Assembly: GCF_014284335.1 (NCBI RefSeq)
Contig: NZ_JACOGF010000013.1
Span: 62,001 to 126,000, forward strand
Direction of reading: 5' to 3'
Source of the DNA: Undibacterium hunanense
GTDB taxonomy: Bacteria > Pseudomonadota > Gammaproteobacteria > Burkholderiales > Burkholderiaceae_D
DNA: 64,000 bases
The position numbers and the translations under genes were made by a program. This document shows, in pieces, positions 46,040 through 53,907 of this stretch. Position 1 is the stretch's first letter, and each line of letters starts with the position of its first letter. The notes under the pieces were generated by a model. That model was not told where the DNA came from and did not search any database. It saw only the letters and a program-made list of their open reading frames with translations.

Positions 46040-47026
46040 TCAGCCTAACCACTGGGTAAATTCAATCCCATTTTTGATTGCTCCAATGACGATGGCTTGG
46101 TTTTCCGTGCTTTCGCAGAAACTTGCCAGTGCGCCCGCTGCCGTAATTTTTCCTGTGTTCAATTGATCTGCCCAGTAATCAAAGCCAGCTTTGTCTGGTG
46201 CTCGATGCAGAACATTTTGATAGAAGTTGGTGACAAGTGTTGTTGTGGATGGATTGGCGCCATATAGTTTTTGGAATTCTGGAGACTGCATAAAGCCAGC
46301 TGCAATTTTTGTCAGATTTGAGCCTTTATCCATATCATTGATCCAATAGCCCAGCCCTGATAGATCGGGTTTGCGATCAAAAGCCGCCTGATAGAGGCGA
46401 TATGCTTGGCCAGCATTGCCTGTTATATCGAAAGCAATAGTCGTATCTGTAAATTTAACTCGTTCAATGCTATCAATTTCGTAACCACCAATTCCCTTCA
46501 TGAGTATGAAGTGACCATCTCTGGTTGCTATTGCGTATGCGCTTTTCGAGTCGGATATTTCATAGGTATCAAGCTTGGTAGTTGATCCGGCAATTTTCTT
46601 GTACGGAATGGCATCTGCATATAACTGAACACGATAGACGCCGGAGTCATAGTTAATTCTATTGTATATATTTAATGATAGTGTTGTCTCTGTATCGAAA
46701 TACAAAAGATCGCTAAATCCTGAGGACTCGCCAATTGTGTACCTATACGAATAATAGAAATCATCATTCTTGGGATTGAAAAGTGTAATCGCCTCCCACA
46801 AGCCTCCCGATGTATTAAAGTAGTTCTCAATTCGATAGATGTAGCCAGGTTTGAAAGTAACTGAATACGTTGCCGCATCAATTAATTTTCTATTCGGATT
46901 TAGAGATCCCTCCAGCTTGGCGTCGGGTGTAAATATATCGCCATCTGGCACGATCGTTACTACGCCTTTATTGACTGGGAATGCGGTTGTGTAACCAGGA
47001 ACATTATATAAAACCGTGCTTGACAT
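46040..47026 (-). CDS. DUF4214-domain protein
   Basis: 328 residues. The C-terminal half carries two DUF4214 units: AYRLYQAAFDRKPDLSGLGY with WINDMDKGSNLTKIAAGFMQ, and NFYQNVLHRAPDKAGFDYWA. This domain is common in exported calcium-binding or S-layer/RTX-type proteins of betaproteobacteria. There is no N-terminal signal peptide, as expected if secretion is through a type I system. The N-terminal ~190 residues are beta-rich with many Tyr, Asp and Thr, and resemble no repeat I can name. The ATG at 47026 is taken as start. It is a single gene. Confidence 0.8.
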   Translation of the reverse strand: MSSTVLYNVPGYTTAFPVNKGVVTIVPDGDIFTPDAKLEGSLNPNRKLIDAATYSVTFKPGYIYRIENYFNTSGGLWEAITLFNPKNDDFYYSYRYTIGESSGFSDLLYFDTETTLSLNIYNRINYDSGVYRVQLYADAIPYKKIAGSTTKLDTYEISDSKSAYAIATRDGHFILMKGIGGYEIDSIERVKFTDTTIAFDITGNAGQAYRLYQAAFDRKPDLSGLGYWINDMDKGSNLTKIAAGFMQSPEFQKLYGANPSTTTLVTNFYQNVLHRAPDKAGFDYWADQLNTGKITAAGALASFCESTENQAIVIGAIKNGIEFTQWLG

Positions 47027-47337
47027 GTTTACCTCATAATTAAGAAGAAAAGTTATTTTTTACTTAATTATATTTGAAATTGTCACACTTTGATACAAAT
47101 AATTCCTTTGTATATTTGCTTCTTGCATTGCTTGGTGCAATTGAAGGATTGTCAAACTAATTATTGATTTCGCGATAATGTACTGAAGCTGGTATTGAAA
47201 GTGCGTGGGTTGACTTCTGTTTTACTTGCTAACGCTGGGCGATGTCAGTTGAAAGCTGAAGCGTGGCTTTGCCGAGCTGCTGATCGCGCGATGGATATCT
47301 ATTCGTATGCATTCGTTTATAACGTAATCGCTTGCAC
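47027..47337. other. Upstream region of the DUF4214 gene
   Basis: No gene on the plus strand. AT-rich, with an inverted repeat ATACAAA/TTTGTAT at 47093-47113 that could be a regulator site. Confidence 0.4.
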
Positions 47338-47853
47338 TTATTTCGTCATTTTTAATGTATTTATCATGTTTGAAATCGGAATAAGCACTCTATTTAATAA
47401 TCTAGCTTCGTTTATGCTTATTAATAGTACGCATGTATACAATATAGCAATCATATACCTACAAATGTTAGAAGGTAGATGCTCAGTAGGCATAGTCACT
47501 GGTCGAATATGGCTCGCCAATTTAACTTGTGGCTCACTCATAAAAGCAACTTTTCTTGTGGGGTTTATTTTTAATAGGATATGGGCAGTGAGTACTTTTA
47601 GAAAACTGGGTAAAGTGATAAGCCCGATTATCAAAAATACAGATGAAATCATCATTCCTTTATCGTTAAATCGCCATGGCAATATCGAAAGCAACGTGAA
47701 GATTGTCGCTGCAAGTATTGAAATTGCAATTGTCACTATATAAATGGGAAGAATGTATTCGTCATTCTTAAGCAGTTCTTTTGTTACAAGTCTCAAATGC
47801 CTTAAAAGAGCGTTAAATTTCCTAAATTCATCCTGATGAATAATCAATGCCAT
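47338..47853 (-). CDS. Hypothetical membrane protein, 171 aa
   Basis: Four hydrophobic segments are visible (about residues 35-55 with ILPIYIVTIAISILAATIFT, 65-90, 130-150, plus a weaker C-terminal one). AGGGGG precedes the ATG, and the gene overlaps the 94-residue membrane gene upstream by 10 bp, so they form a unit. A plus-strand frame over the same bases (47195-47743) is a shadow because it lacks a ribosome site and these two minus-strand genes fit together. No family recognised. Confidence 0.6.
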   Translation of the reverse strand: MALIIHQDEFRKFNALLRHLRLVTKELLKNDEYILPIYIVTIAISILAATIFTLLSILPWRFNDKGMMISSVFLIIGLITLPSFLKVLTAHILLKINPTRKVAFMSEPQVKLASHIRPVTMPTEHLPSNICRYMIAILYTCVLLISINEARLLNRVLIPISNMINTLKMTK

Positions 47854-48128
47854 TTCAACCCCCTAATTTCTCTATACCCTCGTGCAGCAACGCGCAATAA
47901 AGATTTAGCTGCCAAAATAAAAAAGACGCCGCCAGTACTCCACTCATGCACGGTTACGATGTAATTCTTCAATGCCCCATGTAAGGTGCAATTTGCGAGC
48001 AGCTCAATTGCCGAGAGAGAGATAATAATTAATGCCGAATAAGTAACTTCCTTTAAGAGTGTAATTAAAGACGTGAGAAATTCATTTTTTTTACTTTCTT
48101 CTTGAATTGAGTCTTCTTCGCTCTCCAT
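47844..48128 (-). CDS. Hypothetical small membrane protein, 94 aa
   Basis: An acidic N-terminus (MESEEDSIQEESKKNE) is followed by two hydrophobic helices, about residues 27-50 and 62-80. It overlaps the following membrane gene by 10 bp. Such pairs of small membrane proteins occur in phage-exclusion and toxin systems, but nothing in the sequence links this one to either. Function unknown. Confidence 0.55.
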   Translation of the reverse strand: MESEEDSIQEESKKNEFLTSLITLLKEVTYSALIIISLSAIELLANCTLHGALKNYIVTVHEWSTGGVFFILAAKSLLRVAARGYREIRGLKWH

Positions 48129-48682
48129 CCGATTCCCCGACTTACGTGTTAGCGTGATTGTGATCTGAAATTTTTGAGGAAATCCGTCTTTAACAGTAAT
48201 TTATTTTATTGTGCTATTAAACTACAATTATTTTAGATTATCGTGCTTTTCGGAAATATTTCTCTCAGTAGAGACGCTTCTCGTTTAGTTTTTATATAAA
48301 GATCTACAATTAATCGCAATTGCATATATTCTGCTTTTTTCCGGGTTCGCACATTTTTCATTCGCAATAAATTGAATAATTTTTAGGCGGGTAGCGCCCA
48401 CTTGTAAATATAGCATGTAAATTAACTATTTAATGCAATAATCGCCAGCATATGGACAAATCTTGTTATTTGGTGCGATGGAACAGATCATAAAATAATA
48501 AAACCGCCTGGACAGCTTCCTCGCCTGGCGCTGGTAGTAGGGCAGGGGTTTTGCCTCTTAAATTCAGCGACTGCTGTCTTCGAACCCGGGGTTTTTGCTT
48601 CAACTGTCGACGAGAGCTAACTGGCGCACAACAGGAACAGATTTTAGGATTGGCGCATTAACTAATACACTTTCGGATTGAC
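48129..48682. other. Gap with no gene recognised
   Basis: AT-rich to about 48460, then a stretch with several G/C-rich palindromic bits (for example AACCCGGGG at 48583). Nothing convincing codes for protein or a known RNA. Confidence 0.45.
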
Positions 48683-48823
48683 CTAAGCATTGTTAGCGGT
48701 TTCTACACTTTCTATTTTGGCCGTCTCCTGGGAGATATCCGAGCCGCAATACCTACACTTGATCGCTTCTATTTTGATGTCTTCGGCGCAAAACGGACAT
48801 TTCTTAGTTGTTGAGTCAGTCAC
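48683..48823 (-). CDS. Very small zinc-ribbon protein, 46 aa
   Basis: A 46-codon frame with GTG start at 48823 has paired Cys knuckles: [20 protein letters not shown], i.e. CxxC-14-CxxC, the pattern of the small zinc-ribbon domain found at the ends of many bacterial membrane or stress proteins. The rest is Thr/Glu/Ala-rich. It may be the leftover tail of a longer protein or an independent micro-protein. The GTG start has AGGG directly before it, which is too close for an ideal ribosome site. Confidence 0.55.
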   Translation of the reverse strand: MTDSTTKKCPFCAEDIKIEAIKCRYCGSDISQETAKIESVETANNA

Positions 48824-48990
48824 CCTACAGTTGCAAGCGGCTCGATTTCAGTGAGCCAAATTGACTCAACAAAAGAAGCGTTAGTTGCGTCAGTCGCAGC
48901 AGCAAATCTGGACATTTCTACCTTGAGACTCGTTAGCTGGCACGATCTTTGGAGATCGTAATGGTATTGGTTCTGAGCAACTTAATCAGT

Positions 48991-49039
48991 TGCCTGGATC
49001 GATGAAGTGAGAGAACAGTTGATCAAGTCGATCCAGGCA
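48991..49039. repeat. 12-bp perfect inverted repeat
   Basis: TGCCTGGATCGA (48991-49002) and TCGATCCAGGCA (49028-49039) are perfect inverses with a 25-base spacer. It lies just past the stop of the 59-residue gene at 49053. Another hairpin ACGATCT/AGATCGT lies at 48942-48959. No T run follows on either strand, so a recombination or binding site is as likely as a terminator. Confidence 0.6.
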
Positions 49040-49052
49040 GTGAATCAGAGGA

Positions 49053-49232
49053 CTACGTACGGTTTGTCAGATACGTTGTGTAGGTATCGATGAAATCATA
49101 ACTGAATTCTGCGACGGCTTTGCCAGTTGTACCGTCTGTAGCTTTACCTCCTGGAACAAAGAGGTTTGGTTGATGTTTTATGAGCAGTTCCAATAGATAT
49201 TCTGCTTTTGCACGCGCGTCAACAAGTTCCAT
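49053..49232 (-). CDS. Very small hypothetical protein, 59 aa
   Basis: A 59-codon frame with a good ribosome site (AAGGGG seven bases before the ATG at 49232) reads MELVDARAKAEYLLELLIKH and ends DFIDTYTTYLTNRT. One amphipathic helix followed by a Gly/Thr-rich turn. It is divergent from the CII-like gene at 49322, with 89 bp between them. This divergent pair is the layout of phage immunity regions, but the protein is not a recognisable repressor. Confidence 0.6.
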   Translation of the reverse strand: MELVDARAKAEYLLELLIKHQPNLFVPGGKATDGTTGKAVAEFSYDFIDTYTTYLTNRT

Positions 49233-49321
49233 TTCGTACCCCTTCCATGGGTAATTGATAAAAGTGAATCATTTCAAATTTAGCATGCTTTATTGATATC
49301 AAGTGTTAAAAATATATAAAC

Positions 49322-49669
49322 ATGAGCAATTCAGGAAATGAACCACTTTTTTCGCGCAAGCCCACGATTCAATTATCGGACGAACAGCTCACGAATGCAC
49401 GCAGGATCGAGGCTGCACTCCTGCAGCAAGTGCACAAAACCAAGGTTTGCACGATAGCTGATGCCTTTGGCGTGTGCGAGACAACCGCTGGTCGGTGGGT
49501 GAACGATGGCGAGCTAACGTTCCTGGCAGTGATTGGCGTTGAGGCTGTGCCGGCAGAGCATGCCTATTCGCCGAGAATTGTGGAAGCGCTGATGACGATT
49601 GCGGGGACGAAGATCGCACAGGCGGGTAGTGCTGAAGAATTCTTCGCCAGCCTGAAAGTGTCGCAATGA
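49322..49669 (+). CDS. Phage CII-like transcription regulator
   Basis: 115 residues. The sequence VCTIADAFGVCETTAGRWVN forms a helix-turn-helix and is followed by ELTFLAVIGVEAVPAEH and SPRIVEALMTIAGTKIAQAG, the arrangement of lambda CII-family activators in prophages of Burkholderiales. It is about 15-20 residues longer than lambda CII. It overlaps the next small frame by 4 bp. No other prophage structural genes are present in the window, so it is part of a remnant or satellite element. Confidence 0.65.
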   Translation: MSNSGNEPLFSRKPTIQLSDEQLTNARRIEAALLQQVHKTKVCTIADAFGVCETTAGRWVNDGELTFLAVIGVEAVPAEHAYSPRIVEALMTIAGTKIAQAGSAEEFFASLKVSQ

Positions 49670-49869
49670 CGATGTTTAATCCTGCCGCGCGGATTGAGGA
49701 AATTCACCGAAAAAATCAGATCCCACAAATTGCACCTTCAGGGATGTGGTTTTGTTATGGACCACGTTTCCCCAACAGCAGTGGCCAGTCACGATCCTTC
49801 CAGCAATTCAAGAATGCTGTTGGTGACACTGTTTGCAAGTTTTGCAAATTGTGCCGAGGTATGAAATGA
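49666..49869 (+). CDS. Hypothetical 67-residue protein downstream of the CII-like gene
   Basis: Starts in an ATGA overlap with the CII-like gene, suggesting translational coupling. Sequence MTMFNPAARIEEIHRKNQIP followed by Trp/Tyr/Pro-rich segment and a final DTVCKFCKLCRG with CxxCxxC spacing, a possible small metal-binding knuckle. Small Cys-bearing proteins often follow CII in phages. It could equally be a truncated gene. No family recognised. Confidence 0.45.
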   Translation: MTMFNPAARIEEIHRKNQIPQIAPSGMWFCYGPRFPNSSGQSRSFQQFKNAVGDTVCKFCKLCRGMK

Positions 49870-49934
49870 ACTTATTTGGATTGATTGCTCTGAATGTAAG
49901 CATCGATTTCCTTAGTTGTATTAGTTTCGATTTG

Positions 49935-50406
49935 ATCTGACAGTTGGTCCTTGCAAAAGGAGAGATTACCCGGTTTGATAGAGGTGCGAATCTTTATTAA
50001 ACCAGCACGAAAGTGCCATAGGAGTAATCTCATGAATAGTATTTCTCAAAACGTCATTAAACACAAAGTTGGGCTGCTCAACCTTGCTGCCGAACTAGGT
50101 AACGTGTCCCGTGCCTGCAAAGTAATGGGTTTTTCGAGGGACACGTTTTACCGTTATCAGTCTGCCGTTGAGAGCGGTGGAGTTGAAGCTCTGATCGATT
50201 CCAACCGGAGGAAGCCAAATCTGCGCAATCGTGTTGATGGTGTCGTTGAAGACACAGTGAAAGCGTTTGCAATTGAACAGCCAGCATATGGCCAGGTTAG
50301 AGTTTCCAATGAGCTACGTCGACGTGGGGTGTTTGTTTCGCCCTCTGGTGTGCGTTCAATCTGGTTGCGACACGATGAGTGCACATACTTTGCCCCAAGT
50401 AATTAG
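49935..50406 (+). mobile_element. Truncated IS481-family insertion sequence
   Basis: The transposase frame starts at 50032 (AGGAG upstream) with MNSISQNVIKHKVGLLNLAA and runs through GFSRDTFYRYQSAVESGGVE and RRRGVFVSPSGVRSIWLRHD, the N-terminal HTH part of an IS481-type enzyme. It then runs into unrelated sequence and stops at 50406, so the whole DDE catalytic domain is lost. The sequence GATCTGACAGTTGGTCCTTGCA near 49936-49957 looks like the left end of this kind of IS; no right end is visible. Confidence 0.75.
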
Positions 50407-50436
50407 CAGAATCCAATTCAGGAATTTTGAAACAAC

Positions 50437-50459
50437 AAAGCCCACATTCAGTGGGCTTT
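50437..50459. terminator. Hairpin AAAGCCCAC/GTGGGCTTT
   Basis: Nine-base arms at 50437-50445 and 50451-50459 with a five-base loop; A/T runs flank both sides so it can work in either direction, including for the tRNA-His transcript on the minus strand. Confidence 0.65.
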
Positions 50460-50553
50460 ATCGTTCTCCGTTGCAAAATTTTGATTTTCGTTGTAAAGTT
50501 CCGAAAATCAAAGTTATCCACAGGGAGTAAGTACTTGATTTATATAGTATTCT

Positions 50554-50630
50554 TGGGGTGATCGATGGGGTTCGAACCCACGACAACAGGAATCACAATC
50601 CTGGACTCTACCAACTGAGCTACGACCACC
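50554..50630 (-). tRNA. tRNA-His (GTG anticodon)
   Basis: On the minus strand: extra G at -1, acceptor GTGGTCG paired with CGATCAC (one wobble), D arm GCTCAGTTGGTAGAGT, anticodon arm CAGGATTGTGATTCCTG with anticodon GTG, T arm GTGGGTTCGAACCCCAT and encoded CCA at 50554-50556. The 3' end faces the phage/IS-bearing stretch at 46-50.5 kb, so this is a likely past integration site. Confidence 0.95.
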
Positions 50631-50736
50631 ACTGTGTTACACCCTTGCATTTGCAGCGCAAGAGAGCTACGCATTATACGAGGAAACGGGCTTTTTGGCA
50701 ATACTTTCTTTATTGGCAGTCTGCCCGGGACTTGTT

Positions 50737-51303
50737 TTAGCCACCACCGCCCATACCGCCGCCCATGCCACCACCACCCATTCCACCGCCACGCTGGCGT
50801 CCCATGCCGCCTTTTTGTTTGCTGTCGCCGCCGGATTCAGGGCGTTTCATTTTGTCCGGGTCCTGTGTCGCTCTCAACGACGATAGCAGGAACATTTGCA
50901 GCATTTGTCGTTGTTTGTCGTCCAGGGCGTCATTGATGGTCAGCACCAGTTCACGCATCTGTTTATTTTCTTGCGCGGTGGTTTGTTCTTCCTGTTCGAT
51001 TTGCGGTGTCAGTTCACGCAGTTCTACATTGTTTTGTTCCAGGCGCTGCTCCAGCTCTACCTGCATGCGTTCACGGCGTATATCGCGCTGGCGACGCATG
51101 GCTTGGAGTTTGTTTTCTGTCTGTTGCCACAGCACTTGCTGATTGACATTCAGGTTCAGTTCTTTCTTCAGTTCATTTGCTTTTGCCAGCAGGCCGTCAA
51201 AGCGCAAGTCCATGACGGGGTTGGCATGTGCCAGTTGAGCCAGTAAAGGTGAACAAACCATACCCAAAGCAAAAACAAATTTAATGGAGGCTTTGTGCAG
51301 CAT
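50737..51303 (-). CDS. Periplasmic Spy/CpxP-like protein with Gly/Met-rich tail
   Basis: 188 residues, start at 51303 with AGGAAT upstream. Signal peptide ~1-28 ending AHANPVM. The mature protein is almost all charged helices (NVNQQVLWQQTENKLQAMRR, then LTPQIEQEEQTTAQ and DDKQRQMLQMFLL), like the hairpin-shaped Spy/CpxP chaperones and related periplasmic metal-responsive proteins. Residues ~165-188 are a Gly/Met/Gln-rich tail (GGGMGGGGMGGGMGGGG), absent in Spy, which may be flexible or bind soft metals through Met. Family placement is by general resemblance, not a diagnostic motif. Confidence 0.65.
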   Translation of the reverse strand: MLHKASIKFVFALGMVCSPLLAQLAHANPVMDLRFDGLLAKANELKKELNLNVNQQVLWQQTENKLQAMRRQRDIRRERMQVELEQRLEQNNVELRELTPQIEQEEQTTAQENKQMRELVLTINDALDDKQRQMLQMFLLSSLRATQDPDKMKRPESGGDSKQKGGMGRQRGGGMGGGGMGGGMGGGG

Positions 51304-51610
51304 ATGTGGATTCCTGTTTATCGACATGTTGAAATAAAAAAGCCTACGCAAGTGATTGCGTAGGCAACCTCACTGTCGCAGTGAGTTGAAGGATCGTGCG
51401 AGAAAACAGGGTCAATATATGCCTGCGTTTGCCGGTGCCGACAAGCTATTACAAATTCTTACGTATGTACTGATAAGGACATAAAACAGATCATTAGCGT
51501 TACATGAATCTTTACAATCTATACGTTTCTCTACAGTTTGATACAGACAAAATGCGCGTCCATCCTGAATCTTTTGGATCAGGATTGAAGATGGACAGCG
51601 GAGAATGTTT
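51304..51610. other. Gap between dusA and the Spy-like gene
   Basis: Holds the dusA terminator (51335-51365) and the promoter region of the Spy-like gene; no other gene recognised. Confidence 0.5.
51335..51365 (-). terminator. Rho-independent terminator after dusA
   Basis: GCCTACGC (51342-51349) pairs with GCGTAGGC (51358-51365); on the minus strand it is followed by TTTTTTATTT. Confidence 0.85.
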
Positions 51611-52651
51611 TTATTCGGAGAACTGCTCTTCGCGGGTTTTTTCCTGCAAGGCAACTTGCTGCATGCGTGTGGCTGCTTCCAGCAATAATTCTGGATTGCC
51701 GAGTGCAAGTTTTTTGCTGTCAGACAAAATTTGCCTGAAGCTGCGTGCCCCAGTCATGCCGGTCATCAGACCCAGCATGTGGCGCACAACGGTGTTCAGG
51801 CGCAGGCCTTTGCCGTCGTTGCCATACAATTCCAGCTGGCGGTGTATGTAAGGCACCATGCAGGCCAGGATTTCTTCACGGGTTTTTACCGGGCTATTGT
51901 CGCCATAAAAGCGGGCGTCAAAACTGGCCATGAAATACGGATTGTGATAAGCCTCGCGGCCTATCATGACGCCATCCACATGTTGCAGATGCAGGCCCAT
52001 GTCTGCGGTCGTTTTGATGCCGCCGTTGAGGATGATTTCCAATTGCGGAAATTCCTGTTTCAGACGATAGGCATAATCGTATTTCAGCGGCGGGATTTCG
52101 CGGTTTTCTTTGGGGCTCAGGCCCTTGAGGATGGCATTTCTGGCGTGTACGATAAATGTCTGGCAGCCGGCTTCTGCTACCGTGCCGACGAAGTCACGCA
52201 TGAATTCATAGGAATCGACATCATTGACACCTATCCTGTGCTTCACGGTCACGTCGATGGAGACGGCATCTTTCATGGCCTTGACGCAATCTGCCACCAA
52301 CTGTGGTTCAGACATCAGGCAGGCACCAAAGGCGCCTTTTTGCACGCGTTCAGAAGGGCAGCCGCAATTCAGATTGACTTCGTCGTAACCCCATTCCTCA
52401 GCCATTTTGGCGCATTGTGCCAGGTCAGCAGTTTCGCTGCCACCCAGTTGCAGGGCAACAGGATGTTCGTCCGGATTGAATTCCAGATGGCGTTGTGCGT
52501 CACCGCGCAGCAGGGCTCCGGTGGTGACCATCTCGGTATAGAGCCAGGTATGACGGGTGATATGGCGATGGAATTGGCGGCAATGTCTGTCAGTCCAGTC
52601 GAGCATGGGGGCAACAGAGACGCGGCGCGAAGGTATTGCAAGTTTATTCAC
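51611..52651 (-). CDS. dusA: tRNA-dihydrouridine synthase A
   Basis: 346-residue FMN enzyme that reduces uridines 20/20a of tRNA with NADPH. Opening RRVSVAPMLDWTDRHCRQFH is the DusA form of the FMN-binding start; the catalytic Cys is in VNLNCGCPSERVQKGAFGAC; VKHRIGVNDVDSYEFM and PQLEIILNGGIKT bind the flavin phosphate. DusA, not DusB or DusC, is indicated by APMLDWTD and the GIN/RIGV region. Length fits. It is transcribed alone and followed by a terminator at 51335-51365. Confidence 0.95.
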   Translation of the reverse strand: MNKLAIPSRRVSVAPMLDWTDRHCRQFHRHITRHTWLYTEMVTTGALLRGDAQRHLEFNPDEHPVALQLGGSETADLAQCAKMAEEWGYDEVNLNCGCPSERVQKGAFGACLMSEPQLVADCVKAMKDAVSIDVTVKHRIGVNDVDSYEFMRDFVGTVAEAGCQTFIVHARNAILKGLSPKENREIPPLKYDYAYRLKQEFPQLEIILNGGIKTTADMGLHLQHVDGVMIGREAYHNPYFMASFDARFYGDNSPVKTREEILACMVPYIHRQLELYGNDGKGLRLNTVVRHMLGLMTGMTGARSFRQILSDSKKLALGNPELLLEAATRMQQVALQEKTREEQFSE

Positions 52652-52963
52652 GATAAAACAAAACAGCGATTCTCAATCCTCTATTGTAACCTGCGCGGGG
52701 ACTTTTACCTTGCAGTCTGGCCTTGCAGGCTAGAGTAGTGAATCATGCGCCTCTCAACGCGGCTTCCAAAGACAGTTCCAAAGTCAGTTCTAAAGTCAGT
52801 TGAATATTACCGGGATTTATTTCAATAAAATTACGTTCTTGGAGTCACATGTGTGCGCAAGAGCGCATAGAAAATTTACATCACGTGATAGCCTCTATGC
52901 AGGAATCTGCTTGCACTCACGCAAGGTAGAAATGTCAATGGAACCAAGGGCTTAAAAACGCGA
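52652..52963. other. Upstream region of the first Crp/Fnr gene
   Basis: Apart from the 12-bp tandem repeats at 52765-52800, contains TTGAATATTACCGGGATT-like AT-rich sequence near 52800; no gene recognised. Confidence 0.4.
52765..52800. repeat. Three tandem 12-bp repeats
   Basis: TCCAAAGACAGT, TCCAAAGTCAGT and TCTAAAGTCAGT follow each other without gaps, about 165 bp upstream of the first Crp/Fnr gene. The near-helical period makes them candidate regulator sites. Confidence 0.7.
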
Positions 52964-53683
52964 ATGCTTCAACCTCACAGCCCTTTGCAAAATCATCTGC
53001 TTGCTGCCTTGCCTGCTGCCGAGTTTAATGCCCTGGCAGCCGGGTTGGAACTGGTGTTGATGGCAGCCGGCGATGTACTGTATGAATCCGGCGTGAAACA
53101 GCAATTCGTTTATTTCCCGACGACTGCCATTGTGTCCTTGCTGTATGTGCTGGAAGAAGGGGTGTCAGCCGACATTGCTGCTGTCGGTAAAGAGGGTGTG
53201 GTAGGTATTTCCTTGTTCATGGGGGGTGATACCACTCCTAATCGTGCCGTGGTTCAAAGTGAAGGTCACGCCTATCGCTTGCGAGGGCCGATTCTGAAAA
53301 ACGAATTTGACCGTGCCGGCCCGCTCTTGCGGGTGTTGCTACGTTATACCCAGGCACTGATTACACAAATGACGCAGACTGCCATCTGTAACCTGCACCA
53401 TACGGTGGAGCAACAGTTGTGTCGCTGGCTTTTGTTAAGTCTCGACCATTTGTCATCTGACAGCGTTCTTATTACCCAGCAACGCATCGCCAATTCCCTC
53501 GGGGTGAGGCGTGAAAGGGTGGCAGAAGCTGCCGGGCGCCTGCAACGCGCAGGTTTGATCAGCTACAGTCGCGGTGCGATCGTGGTGCTGAACCGGCCTG
53601 CGCTGGAAGAAGTAGCCTGTGAATGTTATCTGGTGATCAGAAAAGAGTTTGATCGTCTTCTTTCGGATGTTCCCTTCCGGTAA
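52964..53683 (+). CDS. Crp/Fnr-family regulator, copy 1
   Basis: 239 residues: an N-terminal cyclic-nucleotide-binding-like beta barrel (~15-130, with YFPTTAIVSLLYVLEEGVSA), a dimer helix (LRVLLRYTQALITQMTQ), and a C-terminal winged helix with recognition part ITQQRIANSLGVRRERVAEA. The effector is not identifiable: the RAA-type cAMP phosphate-binding motif and the Cys cluster of Fnr are both missing, so it is a different subgroup. It is followed by two further paralogues at 53908 and 55083, each 60-70% similar by eye. Confidence 0.85.
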   Translation: MLQPHSPLQNHLLAALPAAEFNALAAGLELVLMAAGDVLYESGVKQQFVYFPTTAIVSLLYVLEEGVSADIAAVGKEGVVGISLFMGGDTTPNRAVVQSEGHAYRLRGPILKNEFDRAGPLLRVLLRYTQALITQMTQTAICNLHHTVEQQLCRWLLLSLDHLSSDSVLITQQRIANSLGVRRERVAEAAGRLQRAGLISYSRGAIVVLNRPALEEVACECYLVIRKEFDRLLSDVPFR

Positions 53684-53907
53684 TTTTTGCTGACCGCGGT
53701 GTTTTGCGCTGGCCTGGCAATGTCGATGCGATGGCAAGCCTTGCATATAAGATGCAGTTTGTGAGCGATGGCGCACATACACAGGCGCTAATCCTGCTAC
53801 TCTGTTAGAACGCATTTCACCTCTATTGATGAAATGAGTTCCAGAACTTATTCCATCCGTCTAATCCATGTCGTTCCTCACCGGGATGGCAGTTACAAGC
53901 CCATTCC

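Noticed and set aside
47195..47743. 182-codon plus-strand frame
   Set aside because: The minus-strand pair 47338-48128 has a good ribosome site and a coupled upstream gene; the plus frame has neither and its hydrophobicity mirrors the true helices.
48575..48590. TTCGAACCC near 48578 as a possible attL copy of the tRNA-His T arm
   Set aside because: Only nine bases match the tRNA 3' region and the flanks differ; the T-loop consensus occurs often by chance.
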